A stretch of 64,000 nt of DNA from an uncultured Clostridia bacterium (lineage in GTDB: Bacteria; Bacillota; Clostridia; TANB77; CAG-508), in the NCBI GenBank assembly GCA_934120135.1, contig CAKOTK010000002.1, positions 1-64,000 of the forward strand, in the 5' to 3' direction. The stretch's first letter is position 1. Every line of letters begins with the position of its first letter. The notes beneath the pieces were generated by a model. The model worked only from the letters and a program-made list of their open reading frames with translations. It made no database searches and was not told the origin of the DNA. The position numbers and the translations under genes are program-made. Positions 7,138 to 16,859 of the stretch are shown here, one piece after another.

Positions 7138-8430
7138 ATGAATAGTATTTTAATCAAGAATGGAAAGGTGTTACTTTTTAAAGATGATGATGTAATAATT
7201 GAAAAAAAAGATATCTTAATAGATAATGGAAAAATAATAAAAATAGAAGAGAATATAGAAGAGAAAGCTGACAAAATTATCAATGCACAAGATCACATCG
7301 TTATGCCAGGTTTAATAAATACACATGCTCATATACCAATGAGCATATTTAGAGAAACTACAGAAGGATGCAAACTATATGAGTGGCTAAATGATAAAAT
7401 TTGGCCAATAGAAGAAAAGTTAACAGGAGATGACGTGTACTGGGCTAGTATGCTTTCATATGCGGAAATGATTAGCACAGGAACAACTTGTGTAAATGAT
7501 CAATACTTTATATCAGAGAAAATTAGAGAAGCTGCCGTAAAATCTGGGGTAAGAGCAGTAATTACAAGACCAATTGTGGATATGGGAGCAGACTTACAAG
7601 AAAGAATAAATGAATTCAGAGCATTTTATGAGTCAAGAGACGAGAATAATGATTTAATTACATATTCGGTTGCACCACATGCGTTATATACATGCTCAGA
7701 TAAAGCACTAGAGGCATGTGCAGACTTAGCGAAAGAATATAACTTGCCAATACATACGCACTTCTTAGAAAGCATTGATGAAATAGAAGATATAAAAAAC
7801 AAACATGGTAGACCTGCAATACAAGTATTAAAGAATTATTTTAGTGATGTACATACAATATTGGCACATTGTGTAAAACTAACAGATGAAGACATTGAGA
7901 TTTTAAAAACAATGGACTGTGGAATCGCACATAATCCTATATCAAATTTAAGGTTAGGATGTAAAATAGCAGATACTACTAAATATTTAAAACAAGGTCT
8001 AAATGTTGCACTTGGTACAGATGGTCAAGGCTCAGGTAGTAATATGGATATGTTTGAAGCTATGAGGGTGGCATGTTTGGCACAAGGTGGAATACATGAA
8101 AATGAGGAAAGAATTACAGCTAAAGATGCAGTTAAAATGGCAACAATTAATGGAGCTAAATTATTGCAATTAGATAATAAAATAGGAAGTATTGAAGTTG
8201 GAAAAGATGCAGATATAATTTTAGTTGATATAGAAGAAAAATTAGATAATATTACAATGCTTCCAAATTTAAATGAAATAGCAAACTTAGTATATAATAC
8301 ATCTGGAAGAAATGTAGATACTACAATTGTAAAAGGTAATATACTAATGGAAAATAGAGCTATAAACCATATAGACGTAAAAGAAATTGTAACTAAGTGT
8401 AATCAAATATTAGAAAGATTAAGCAAATAA
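7138..8430 (+). CDS. mtaD: 5-methylthioadenosine/S-adenosylhomocysteine deaminase family amidohydrolase
   Basis: 430 residues, the family length. Amidohydrolase metal motifs appear in order: NTHAHIPM with HxH (about 61-65), HTHFLES (about 217), LAHCVKLTDEDI (about 245) and LGTDGQGSGSNMDMFE (about 300). RETTEG and NPISNLRLG are typical of the MtaD/TrzN-like deaminases that deaminate SAH, MTA or related adenosines. It is a cytosolic purine-salvage or methyl-cycle enzyme. Gene-neighbour evidence is absent; it sits alone between two terminators. The exact substrate is inferred from family. Confidence 0.85.
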   Translation: MNSILIKNGKVLLFKDDDVIIEKKDILIDNGKIIKIEENIEEKADKIINAQDHIVMPGLINTHAHIPMSIFRETTEGCKLYEWLNDKIWPIEEKLTGDDVYWASMLSYAEMISTGTTCVNDQYFISEKIREAAVKSGVRAVITRPIVDMGADLQERINEFRAFYESRDENNDLITYSVAPHALYTCSDKALEACADLAKEYNLPIHTHFLESIDEIEDIKNKHGRPAIQVLKNYFSDVHTILAHCVKLTDEDIEILKTMDCGIAHNPISNLRLGCKIADTTKYLKQGLNVALGTDGQGSGSNMDMFEAMRVACLAQGGIHENEERITAKDAVKMATINGAKLLQLDNKIGSIEVGKDADIILVDIEEKLDNITMLPNLNEIANLVYNTSGRNVDTTIVKGNILMENRAINHIDVKEIVTKCNQILERLSK

Positions 8431-8436
8431 AATCTG

Positions 8437-8468
8437 ACTGCTACTAGGTTAACTAGTGGCAGTTTTTA
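8437..8468 (+). terminator. Terminator after mtaD-like gene
   Basis: 11-bp stem ACTGCTACTAG/CTAGTGGCAGT (one G-U pair) with GTTAA loop, then TTTTT. Confidence 0.88.
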
Positions 8469-8560
8469 CATCTACTTGAAAATTATGTAAATCTGTGATA
8501 TAATTTTTATATGTTGGAAAAAATCCAAAATTATTGAAGTTATATAAGGAGGAACATATC

Positions 8561-9700
8561 ATGAAGATCACTATTACAACAAAACTGAGAGGACGGAAGG
8601 ACGTTAGTGATTTAACCAAAGTATTTCTTGAACTGTATGATAGCAGCAATGCAATGGTAATCAGCAATGATGAGGCTAAGTTGGAAGTTGATTTGACCTC
8701 TTGCAACAGAAAAAAAGCCAAAAGCTTTTTCGATGAGATGCTCGCCATGTTTTATGGCGAAGAGGTAACAACGCAAGAAAAAGAGGAGGAACCTGTAACA
8801 ACAACCGCTAAGCCACAAGAAGTGAGTAATAAAGAAAAGAATAGCCGAGAAATAAATAAACAAGAGGCAGATAACCATGAAGAAGAAGGTGAAACTGCTA
8901 CAACAACAGATATTCGAGTAGTGTCACCTGAGAAAATTAAACTGATTGAAGGAGAAAACTATGAACAAGTACTTGAGAAAATTGCTCAAAGCAGTAGTTC
9001 ATATGGCGAGTTTCTACATTCAGTAGAATTCGACCTACAATTATCAAAATTAAATCGGGACAAATTTTGGGTGCTAATGGATGGAGCTCAAGTGTTTGAA
9101 AAACCAGAAGCAATAAAATTGTCTAAAATTTTAAAAGCTGTTGAAAGTAAAGGAAAACAACTAAACAGAAATGAAGCAAATTATTTGTTTACACAAATAA
9201 AAGCAAGAACAGGATATTCTGGTAGTGAATTCGTAAGAATTCTCTTGAAATATAGAGAAAAATACGGAGAAGAGTCGTCAAAAATAGCCATTAGACCGGC
9301 AAAGCTGAGAATCAAATGCTTACCGCAAGATGAAAAATTTGAGGAAGAATTAAGTTTGCTAGATGTGAATAAACCCCTTGAAGAGAGAGTAGCCTACATT
9401 TTTGATATTATGGGATTTCAATTAGGTGAATACAAGCAGGAAACGTACAAGTATTTAAGGGAAGACTTAATTACTTTAGTAAGTGAAGCTGTCCAGATGA
9501 AAGAAATTAATATTCAAAAAGCTTTAAGTGGCCTAAAAACCAAGAACAAATTGGTAATACGCATGGTATTGTCTGAGCAAATAAATAATTTTGCAAAAAA
9601 AATTGCAACACAGCCTCAGAATACCATTGCAACATGTACTTTCCTTAGGGATTTGCAAAGCGTTATTCTATCTAACACAGAATTAAGAGACATCAAATAA
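8561..9700 (+). CDS. Hypothetical protein, two domains joined by acidic low-complexity linker
   Basis: 379 residues; I do not recognise it. The N-terminal ~65 residues look like a small alpha/beta domain (MKITITTKLRGRKDVSD...KSFFDEMLAMFYG). Residues ~67-118 are a Glu/Thr/Lys/Asn linker, and the remainder is a mixed helical domain with FWVLMDGAQVFEKPEAI and TGYSGSEFVRILLKYREKYG. No signal peptide or membrane segment. The start ATG follows AAGGAGGAAC. Codon choice contains more G/C-ending codons (ATC, CTG, GAC, CGG) than neighbours, which hints at recent acquisition. It is monocistronic, between hairpins. Confidence 0.75.
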   Translation: MKITITTKLRGRKDVSDLTKVFLELYDSSNAMVISNDEAKLEVDLTSCNRKKAKSFFDEMLAMFYGEEVTTQEKEEEPVTTTAKPQEVSNKEKNSREINKQEADNHEEEGETATTTDIRVVSPEKIKLIEGENYEQVLEKIAQSSSSYGEFLHSVEFDLQLSKLNRDKFWVLMDGAQVFEKPEAIKLSKILKAVESKGKQLNRNEANYLFTQIKARTGYSGSEFVRILLKYREKYGEESSKIAIRPAKLRIKCLPQDEKFEEELSLLDVNKPLEERVAYIFDIMGFQLGEYKQETYKYLREDLITLVSEAVQMKEINIQKALSGLKTKNKLVIRMVLSEQINNFAKKIATQPQNTIATCTFLRDLQSVILSNTELRDIK

Positions 9701-9709
9701 TAACTTCAC

Positions 9710-9738
9710 AAAGGGCACCGATAAATTCGGTGTCCTTT
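9710..9738 (+). terminator. Terminator-like hairpin after 8561-9700
   Basis: AAAGGGCACCG/CGGTGTCCTTT with a 7-nt loop. The following U-tract is short, so termination strength is uncertain. Confidence 0.6.
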
Positions 9739-10247
9739 GCTATGCAAAAAATAGCTAAATTTTGTCAAAAATTTGTTAGTAGATAATTTTTTTAATAGAG
9801 AAACCGTTCAAATTTGCTAATTTGTAATATTAATGTAACATAAAAAACAACTGAATTTTTAGGTTTGATATGTGGTGATAAACTAAGTGTAAGTATACAG
9901 ACAATGGTGAAAATATGCAAGAAAAAATAAATGTCGAAAAAGTCGACAGAAATTAAAGAAAAGTATTGAAAATAAAAAAATGTTATGGTATCCTTAAGTA
10001 AGAATGTACAAGTATTTTGGGTAAGATAAAAATTTAGCACATTGACTTTTTAGCTGTGTGAAAGGAGAAAAGCGACTGAACTACAGATAAAATATGCTCT
10101 GCAAAATTAAATAGAGTAAACCTGAAAGATATATAGTCTGAAGCTACAAAATGAGTAAATGTGCATAAAAAGGAAAAAATTGTACATACTAAATACAAGA
10201 CAGAAAAAAGCAGAATAAAAACACTGAAGAAAGAGAGGAAGATAACA
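9739..10247 (+). other. Non-coding upstream region of pilin-like gene
   Basis: About 500 bp of AT-rich sequence with no convincing ORF. It contains a plausible promoter TTGAAA-17-TATCCT (9966-9994) and a small GTCGAAAAAGTCGAC dyad near 9933. The segment 10060-10160 has weak stems (for example CTCT...AGAG) but I could not match it to a known riboswitch. It lacks the (AG)12 leader found before the two other complete pilin-like genes. Confidence 0.4.
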
Positions 10248-11648
10248 TTGAATAAAAAAGAGATTAAAATAAGTAAAGAGATAAGAATAAATAAAAAATC
10301 AGCAAGAAGAAATTACTCAAAACAAACAGGTATAACTCTAATAGCTTTAGTAGTAACTATAGTAGTATTACTAATTTTAGCAGGAGTAAGCATTAATGCA
10401 CTATTTGGAAATAGTGGAATAATAGAAAAAGCAAAAGACGCCCAAAATAGAATGAATAACGCACAAGAGAGCGATTTAAATGCATTAAATGACTTAGATA
10501 AATGGATAAACAATCAAGTAAATGGAACAACAGGAGGAAAAAAGCCATTAATAACAGATTCAAGTTTAACATCAAATGATAGAACAAGTGGTGAAAGTAC
10601 AACAGTAATAGCAGAAGATAAAAATGGAAATCAAGTAGTAGTACCAGGAGGATTTAAAATATCAGGAGATTCAGGAGAAAGTGTAGAACAAGGAGTAGTA
10701 ATAGAAGATAAAGACGGAAATCAATTTGTATGGGTACCAGTAAGTAATATAAATGGAGATGAAAGTAATAAAATAAAAAAAGATGATGGAAGTGAAGTAG
10801 AAATAACATTAGGAAGATATGAATTTGATGGAGAATATAACTATTCAACTGAAAAAGTAGAAGGAACAGGGGAGCCAACTTTAATTCAAAAAGGTTCAGA
10901 ATATGACCAAACTACCTTAACACAAGCAACAGCAGGGACATTAGACACAAAATATGGAGTCGCACAATCTACTACTTACTATTATGAATTAAACGGTTCA
11001 AGAACATCAAATGAGAGTGGCGCAGATGGAACAAATACAACAGCTAAAAATTTAAAAGAATTTATAGAAAAAACAGAAACAAATAAAGGATATTATATAG
11101 CTCGTTATGAAGCAAGCTATGGAAGTGGATACAATAGCTCCGAAACAGATACAGCAATACCGTTTGGTAATGCAAAACCATTATCAAAACCATCAATTGC
11201 AAATAGTGAATATGATATAGATTTTACAGAAGGAACATTATGGAATTGTATAACACAAGCACAAGCAGCGCTAGTAAGTCAAAATATGTATAAAAATGAT
11301 AAATATGTAGAAAGTGATTTAGTAAATAGTTATGCATGGGATACAGCAATAGTATATATACAAGCAATGGGAAATGCAAACTATGCAAATCAAACAGATG
11401 GAAATGGAACCTTAAAAAATACAGGTTCAACAGGAGATGAAAAATGTAAAATATTTGATATGGCAGGAAACGAATTGGAATGGACCACAGAATACAGCAC
11501 TTGCGCGATTGGCAATTATGCTCACCCTTGTACTCGTAGGGGAGGCAACTTCGACTATTCCTACTACTACACGAGTAGTCGTTACTACAGCACTGCGGAA
11601 TCCAATGACGGCTTCATTTCCTTTAGGCCCCTACTTTATGTAAAGTAG
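10248..11648 (+). CDS. Pilin-like surface protein with FGE/C-type-lectin-like domain and diversified C-terminus
   Basis: 466 residues from a TTG preceded by GAGAGGA at good spacing; a GTG at 10161 is also in frame but has no ribosome binding site. A basic ~30-residue leader ends KQTG, followed by ITLIALVVTIVVLLILAG (prepilin-like; Ala at +5). The lectin/FGE-like body shows QFVWVPVSN, GYYIARYEAS, VNSYAWDTAIVYIQ, IFDMAGNELEW, CTRRGG and FRPLLYVK. The last ~45 codons (from 11496) are NNY-rich and strongly divergent from 1131-1277, while the first ~70 residues after the leader are nearly identical to the gene at 1-1298. Expected to be exported and displayed at the cell surface, possibly pilus-associated; ligand unknown. 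Confidence 0.82.
   Translation: MNKKEIKISKEIRINKKSARRNYSKQTGITLIALVVTIVVLLILAGVSINALFGNSGIIEKAKDAQNRMNNAQESDLNALNDLDKWINNQVNGTTGGKKPLITDSSLTSNDRTSGESTTVIAEDKNGNQVVVPGGFKISGDSGESVEQGVVIEDKDGNQFVWVPVSNINGDESNKIKKDDGSEVEITLGRYEFDGEYNYSTEKVEGTGEPTLIQKGSEYDQTTLTQATAGTLDTKYGVAQSTTYYYELNGSRTSNESGADGTNTTAKNLKEFIEKTETNKGYYIARYEASYGSGYNSSETDTAIPFGNAKPLSKPSIANSEYDIDFTEGTLWNCITQAQAALVSQNMYKNDKYVESDLVNSYAWDTAIVYIQAMGNANYANQTDGNGTLKNTGSTGDEKCKIFDMAGNELEWTTEYSTCAIGNYAHPCTRRGGNFDYSYYYTSSRYYSTAESNDGFISFRPLLYVK
11496..11627 (+). other. Putative DGR variable repeat (VR2)
   Basis: About 37 of 44 codons end in C or T (TGC, ATT, GGC, CAC, TTC, GAC, TAC), against a background of A-ending codons upstream. It is flanked by the same 18-bp lead-in (GAATGGACCACAGAATAC) and the same IMH-like end as VR1. 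Some silent third-base differences from VR1 (AGT/AGC, CGT/CGC) and the 15-bp length difference are not explained by adenine mutagenesis from one template, so separate templates are more likely. Confidence 0.6.
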
Positions 11649-11733
11649 CACTGACCACTGGTTCAATGAACCAGAAAAAATGAATAAATACGATGTTAGC
11701 ACTAATGTGTTTAAACGTACTTTAGCGCATCGA
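11628..11733 (+). repeat. Conserved post-VR block with two hairpins (copy 2)
   Basis: Near-identical to 1278-1383. The CTGGTTC-AAT-GAACCAG hairpin is at 11658-11674. The second stem has one mismatch (GCACTAA against TTAGCGC). Confidence 0.65.
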
Positions 11734-11764
11734 AAACGCTAAAGGAGAGAATTTTTCTAAAATT

Positions 11765-11790
11765 GGCGTCCATAGTGGGGCGCCTTTATT
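11765..11790 (+). terminator. Terminator after pilin-like gene
   Basis: GGCGTCC/GGGCGCC stem (one G-U) followed by TTTATTGT, homologous to the terminator at 1387. The rest of the gap to 12012 is AT-rich with a TATAAT-like box near 11921 and no gene. Confidence 0.7.
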
Positions 11791-12011
11791 GTGCTTGAAA
11801 ATCTGCAAACACAATAAAGGGAGAAACATATATTGTATATCAATATTTTTATTAAAAACCTAACAAAAATCGCTAAAAAATTCCTCTAAACTATTTAAAT
11901 ACGAACAAATTTATGATATAATTATAACGTATTTTATTGTACGTAATTACAAAAATTTAACTTTTATAATACACTAAAGAAAACATATATAAAATAAAAA
12001 AAGGAGAATAT

Positions 12012-13238
12012 ATGGATAAAGAACAAGTATTAAAAGTTAAAGAATTAATTAAATATGGATTTGATTTAGCAAATATAGCAACGGAATTTCAAATACCAAT
12101 TGAACAATTGGAAGAATTAAAAAAACAAATCGAAGAAGAAAAAAAGGCTAAAGCTAATAAACAACTAAAAAAGGAAAGCGAAAAGACAGAATTAAAACTT
12201 GAACAGAAAAAAGAAGAAGAGAAATCTAAGTCAAGAAGAGAAATTCAAGACATGCTTAAAAGATATGAGGAGATTTTTGGAGACTCAACTAAGAAAACTC
12301 AAAATGAAACATCAAAAGGAGAGTTGAGCGAAAAAGAGCTTGAAAATGCTATACAAAAACTAAACTTGTTAATAGAAAGATTAAAAAACAAGGGAAACTT
12401 ACCAATGGACACAAAAACAACAGAATTGGAAAAATTAATAAGTGCTTATAGAAGGCTAATAGAAAATGATCTTATGAAAAAAGCACACAAAGCAGAAAGC
12501 GTTGAAGAGTTAAAATGTTTATCGGCAAAAATACCTACACCAATATATGGTGTAGGAAGTGTTGAGGGATATATCCGAAATAAGATAGCTAGAATACAGC
12601 AACAAGCATTAATGGATAACATTAGAAATAATATTCCAGAAGAAATTGAAAAAATTATTGCAGATATAGCTAGTGGAGAAATAGATATTCAACATGCTAG
12701 AGAAGTTATTGAAGAAGAAGCAAGAAAAAAAGTTGAGAATTCTAATGGGAGTAAATTTAGATTAACATTAGATGGACAAAGAAGACAAATTTTAACACAA
12801 ATACACACAGCTTTAAAAGAAAAAGCTGATAAATATGTAATAAAAAATTCAACACAAGCAATAAACAATCTAACACAATTAGGAGGAACAAGTCAAATAC
12901 AAGCTGTTAACATAGTAACTCAAAACCTTTGTGGAAGAAAAGAGTATAGTAGAGCTTTAGCTATATGTGAAATGAGTTATAAAAATCTAAATGAAGAAGG
13001 AATAAGACAAGTTCGTTTATTGAAAAGACAAATAAAAGCTACTAAATTGGGAGACTTAGCTCAAAAAATGTTGACAGGTACAAAAAGCATTGAAGAAAGA
13101 GAAGCAGAATACGAGAACTTGAAAACAGCAATGAAAGTAGAAGATTTAAAGCCAAGCCAAATACTAATTGGAAAGATTAATGATGGAAGTGTGCAAGTAT
13201 ATTTAAATAAGATATTGGTAGATGAAAAACAACGATAA
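12012..13238 (+). CDS. Coiled-coil protein of unknown function upstream of smc
   Basis: 408 residues; family not recognised. The first ~45 residues (VLKVKELIKYGFDLANIATEFQIP) resemble a small helix-turn-helix. A Lys/Glu-rich coiled coil (about 35-85) follows, then a helical body with ASGEIDIQHAREVIEEEARKK, GKFR-like basic patches and repeat-like helices (LCGRKEYSRALAICEMSYKNL) reminiscent of a TPR pair. No membrane segment. GGAGAATAT precedes the ATG. It ends 28 bp before smc on the same strand, so co-transcription with the chromosome-condensation gene is likely, but a functional link is only inferred. Confidence 0.8.
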   Translation: MDKEQVLKVKELIKYGFDLANIATEFQIPIEQLEELKKQIEEEKKAKANKQLKKESEKTELKLEQKKEEEKSKSRREIQDMLKRYEEIFGDSTKKTQNETSKGELSEKELENAIQKLNLLIERLKNKGNLPMDTKTTELEKLISAYRRLIENDLMKKAHKAESVEELKCLSAKIPTPIYGVGSVEGYIRNKIARIQQQALMDNIRNNIPEEIEKIIADIASGEIDIQHAREVIEEEARKKVENSNGSKFRLTLDGQRRQILTQIHTALKEKADKYVIKNSTQAINNLTQLGGTSQIQAVNIVTQNLCGRKEYSRALAICEMSYKNLNEEGIRQVRLLKRQIKATKLGDLAQKMLTGTKSIEEREAEYENLKTAMKVEDLKPSQILIGKINDGSVQVYLNKILVDEKQR

Positions 13239-13266
13239 CAAAACTTAAGAAAAGGTGAAGTAACAA

Positions 13267-16200
13267 ATGTATTTAAAAAGAATAGAAATGCAGGGATTTA
13301 AGTCTTTTGCAGATAAAACAGTATTAGAATTTAAACCAGGAATTACAACAGTAATTGGGCCAAATGGTTCTGGAAAAAGTAATATATCAGATGCAATCCG
13401 TTGGGTATTAGGAGAGCAAAGTATAAAGTCTTTAAGAGGTGCAAAATCTGAAGATATCATTTTTGCAGGAACACAAGCAAGAAAATCATTAGGCTTTGCA
13501 GAAGTATCAATTGTAATTGATAACAATGATAATAAACTTCCTATTGAATACTCAGAGGTAACAGTTACAAGAAAAATATATCGTAGTGGTGAAACAGGAT
13601 ATTTTATAAACAAGGTTCCTTGCCGTTTAAAAGATATTTTAGAACTATTTATGGATACAGGTATTGGCAAAGACGGATATAGCATAATAGGGCAAGGTAA
13701 AATTGATGAGATTTTAAGTAATAAATCAGAAGATAGAAGACACATTTTTGAAGAGGCAGCTGGAATAGTTAAATATAGAACTAGAAAGCAAGAATCAGAG
13801 AAAAAGTTAGAGCAAACAAAATTAAACTTACTTCGTATAAATGATATATTAGCAGAAATCGAAGCAAATATTGAGCCTTTGAAATTGCAATCAGATAAAG
13901 CAAAACAATTTTTAGATTTAAGAGAAGAACTTAAATCTATTGAGGTTGGCTTGTTTATATATAATATCAATACATATAAAGAAAAGCTAGAACAACTTGT
14001 AAAAGATGAAGACATTATTACTTCTCAAAAAGAAGCGGAAGATGGCAAAATGGGAGCTCTACAAGTTTCAAAAGAAGAATTAAGACAAGTTGTAGATGAT
14101 ATTACAGCTCAAATTGAAAATATGCAAAATATAGGGTTTGAAAGTTCAAATAAAATAGAAAAAATAAACTCTGAAATAGGAATATCAAATGAAAGAATAC
14201 AAAACAACAGTGCAAATAAACAAAGACTTGAAGCTGAAATATTAGAAGTAAAAAACAGAATAGAAGAACTAAAAGAAGAACAAAAACAAAAATTAGAAAA
14301 GAAAACAAATTTAACATCTAATAAAGAAAAGTTTGAAAAAGAGTTAGCTGAAAAAGAGACAGAACTTGCAGAATTATCAAAAAAATTATCTGCTAAAGAA
14401 TTAGAAATAGAAGGCAAAAAGCAAATTGTTCAAGATAATATAGACAAAAAATATGAATTGGCAGCAGAAATAAATACACAAGATGTTAATTATGAGAACT
14501 TAGAAAAACGTAAAAAGCAATTAAAAAATGAAATTGATTCAGTTATATCTGAGCTAGATTCTACAAGATATGGTAAAAATGAAATTTCAAAAGGATTTTA
14601 TGATATAGAATCAAAAAGAAATATTGAAGTAGAAAAGCTAGAGAAAAGTGTTCAAGAAAAAGAACAAAATATGCAAAAACTAAAACAATATGAAGATGAA
14701 ATTTCAAAACTTACATATACACAAAGAATGAAGCAAGCAAGACATCAATTCTTAATTGAAACTGAAAAAGAAAAAGAAGGATATAATAAAACAGTTAAAT
14801 CTTTATTAGTAGCATGTGATAAAGACTCAAATTTAAATAAAGGAATTCATGGTGTTTTAGCAAACTTAATTTCAGTTGAAAAAGAATATGAGACAGCAAT
14901 TGAAATGTGTTTAGGGCAAGCATTGCAAAATATTGTAACATCAACAGAACAAGATGCTAAGAAAATGATCGAATATTTAAGGACAAACAGTTTAGGAAGA
15001 GCATCATTTTTACCAATAGCTTCTGTTCAAGGCAAAAAGCTAGATAAATTAACTAAAATGGATGGAGTAATTGGAATTGCCTCAGATTTAGTAAAATGTA
15101 AAAAAGAATATGAGCAAATAATTTTAAGCTTATTAGGACGAACAGTAGTTGTTGAAGATATGGATACAGCTATTGCACTTGCTAAAAAAGATAAATATTC
15201 ATTTAGAATAGTAACTCTAAAAGGTGACATTATAAGTTCTAGTGGTTCTATTTCAGGCGGAAGTGTACAAACTAAAACAGTAAATATTTTAGGAAGAAGC
15301 AGAGAAATTGAAGACCTAGAAAAAGAACTTAAAAAACTAGAAAAACAAATTGCTGACAAAACAGCAGAAAAAGAAGAGTATGCATCATCTATTGGAGATA
15401 GTATTGAACAAACTGCAAAACTTGAAAAAGAATTACAAGAAATTGAAATAGTATATGCAACAGAAAAACAAAAAATGGTTGCAGTTGAGGAAAATATTAC
15501 TCGTTTGGAAAATAGGCTGGCTAAATTAAAAGAAGAAGTTACACAAACAGAAAAACAAAAAGAAGAAAATAGACTTTTAAAAGAACAAAAGGAAGCGGAA
15601 ATACAAGCACTAACACAACAAATAGAAGAGTTAAACAAAGTAATAGAAGAATTTGCATTAAATAACAAAGATAATCAAAAATATATTGATGATTTGAATT
15701 TTGATATTACAAATTTAAAAATATCTGTTACATCTTTTGATGAAAGTGAAAGCTCAATTGAAGAAATGGTTGAAAGAATTTCACAAGATATTAAAAATAA
15801 TGAACAAAGTATTGAAAACAAAAATCAAAATATATTAGCAATAAATGAAGAAAATACTAAATTAGAACAAACTATTACAGAATATAATGCTCAAATAGAA
15901 CAAATCAAACAAGAAGTAACCAATAGTGGAACTAAAGTTGAAGAGCTAAAACAAGAAAGAATTGCTAAAAATGAAAAATTAGTAAATACAGAAAATGAAA
16001 TTCAAAGTCAATTTTCTACATTAGAAAGTTTGAAAGAGCAAATTATAAAACTTGATGTTAAGAAAACAAAATTAGAGCAAGATTTACAACAAGTAGTTGA
16101 AAGCTTATGGAATGAATATGAACTAACACCAAATAGTACAGAAGAATATCAAAAGCCTAATAATGTGGCAACAGCACAAAAACAAGTAAATAGTTTGCGT

Positions 16201-16809
16201 AATAAGATAAAAGACTTAGGAAGCATAAATATCGATTCTATTGAAGAATATAAAAAGACTAAGGAAAGATATGACTTCATGTCTGAACAACGCTTAGATT
16301 TGGAAAATACAGCGTCTAAACTAAGAAAAATTATAGGCGATATGACAACAACAATGCAAAATCAATTTAAAGAAAAGTTTGAGCTTATAAATAAAAACTT
16401 TAATGAAGTATTTACAGAATTATTTAATGGTGGAAAAGCAGAGTTAATATTAGAAAATGAAGAAAATATTTTAGAATGTGGAATTGATATTAGAGTTCAA
16501 CCACCAGGTAAGAAACTTCAAAATATGATGCTATTATCAGGTGGGGAAAAGGCATTTACAGCAATAGCACTATTATTTGCAATATTAAAAATAAATCCAG
16601 CACCATTCTGCATATTAGACGAAATTGAAGCAGCATTAGATGATGTTAATGTATACAGATTTGCAGAGTATTTAAAGAAATTTTGCAAACAAACACAATT
16701 CTTAGTAATAACACACAGAAAAGGAACAATGGAAGCAGGAGACTCAGTATATGGTGTAACTATGGAAGAAAACGGAATAAGTAAGCTATTATCAATTAAA
16801 CTAAAGTAA
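13267..16809 (+). CDS. smc: Chromosome segregation protein SMC
   Basis: 1180 residues, the family length. The N-terminal Walker A is IGPNGSGKSNISDAIRWVLGEQ, followed by the R-loop region SLRGAKSEDIIFAG. Two long coiled coils flank a hinge (about 515-670, with GIHGVLANLISVEKEYETAIEMCLG and SSGSISGG). The C-terminal signature is LLSGGEKAFTAIALLFAIL and the Walker B is FCILDEIEAALDD. It is the condensin-like ATPase of the SMC-ScpAB complex; scpB is at 34160 and scpA is not in the window. AAAGGTGAAG precedes the ATG. A bidirectional terminator follows. Confidence 0.97.
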   Translation: MYLKRIEMQGFKSFADKTVLEFKPGITTVIGPNGSGKSNISDAIRWVLGEQSIKSLRGAKSEDIIFAGTQARKSLGFAEVSIVIDNNDNKLPIEYSEVTVTRKIYRSGETGYFINKVPCRLKDILELFMDTGIGKDGYSIIGQGKIDEILSNKSEDRRHIFEEAAGIVKYRTRKQESEKKLEQTKLNLLRINDILAEIEANIEPLKLQSDKAKQFLDLREELKSIEVGLFIYNINTYKEKLEQLVKDEDIITSQKEAEDGKMGALQVSKEELRQVVDDITAQIENMQNIGFESSNKIEKINSEIGISNERIQNNSANKQRLEAEILEVKNRIEELKEEQKQKLEKKTNLTSNKEKFEKELAEKETELAELSKKLSAKELEIEGKKQIVQDNIDKKYELAAEINTQDVNYENLEKRKKQLKNEIDSVISELDSTRYGKNEISKGFYDIESKRNIEVEKLEKSVQEKEQNMQKLKQYEDEISKLTYTQRMKQARHQFLIETEKEKEGYNKTVKSLLVACDKDSNLNKGIHGVLANLISVEKEYETAIEMCLGQALQNIVTSTEQDAKKMIEYLRTNSLGRASFLPIASVQGKKLDKLTKMDGVIGIASDLVKCKKEYEQIILSLLGRTVVVEDMDTAIALAKKDKYSFRIVTLKGDIISSSGSISGGSVQTKTVNILGRSREIEDLEKELKKLEKQIADKTAEKEEYASSIGDSIEQTAKLEKELQEIEIVYATEKQKMVAVEENITRLENRLAKLKEEVTQTEKQKEENRLLKEQKEAEIQALTQQIEELNKVIEEFALNNKDNQKYIDDLNFDITNLKISVTSFDESESSIEEMVERISQDIKNNEQSIENKNQNILAINEENTKLEQTITEYNAQIEQIKQEVTNSGTKVEELKQERIAKNEKLVNTENEIQSQFSTLESLKEQIIKLDVKKTKLEQDLQQVVESLWNEYELTPNSTEEYQKPNNVATAQKQVNSLRNKIKDLGSINIDSIEEYKKTKERYDFMSEQRLDLENTASKLRKIIGDMTTTMQNQFKEKFELINKNFNEVFTELFNGGKAELILENEENILECGIDIRVQPPGKKLQNMMLLSGGEKAFTAIALLFAILKINPAPFCILDEIEAALDDVNVYRFAEYLKKFCKQTQFLVITHRKGTMEAGDSVYGVTMEENGISKLLSIKLK

Positions 16810-16815
16810 ACAAAA

Positions 16816-16853
16816 AAAGAATGTCATTTAAATTTGAAATGGCATTCTTTTTT
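16816..16853. terminator. Bidirectional terminator between smc and murE-like gene
   Basis: AAGAATGTCATTT/AAATGGCATTCTT stem with A-tract before and T-tract after, serving the convergent genes on both sides. Confidence 0.85.
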
Positions 16854-16859
16854 CAGGTA

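Noticed and set aside
10060..10160. Possible cyclic-di-GMP riboswitch upstream of the pilin-like gene
   Set aside because: A TAAACCTGAAAG segment and a later CTGAAGCTAC recall GEMM pieces, but the conserved GACGCAAAGC core and pairing stems are missing.
13245..14015. Long minus-strand ORF opposite smc (256 codons)
   Set aside because: Ser/Phe/Leu-rich shadow of an AT-rich coding strand; smc is clearly the real gene.
15027..15668. 213-codon minus-strand ORF opposite the smc hinge
   Set aside because: Same reason: composition typical of antisense to Lys/Glu-rich coiled coil.
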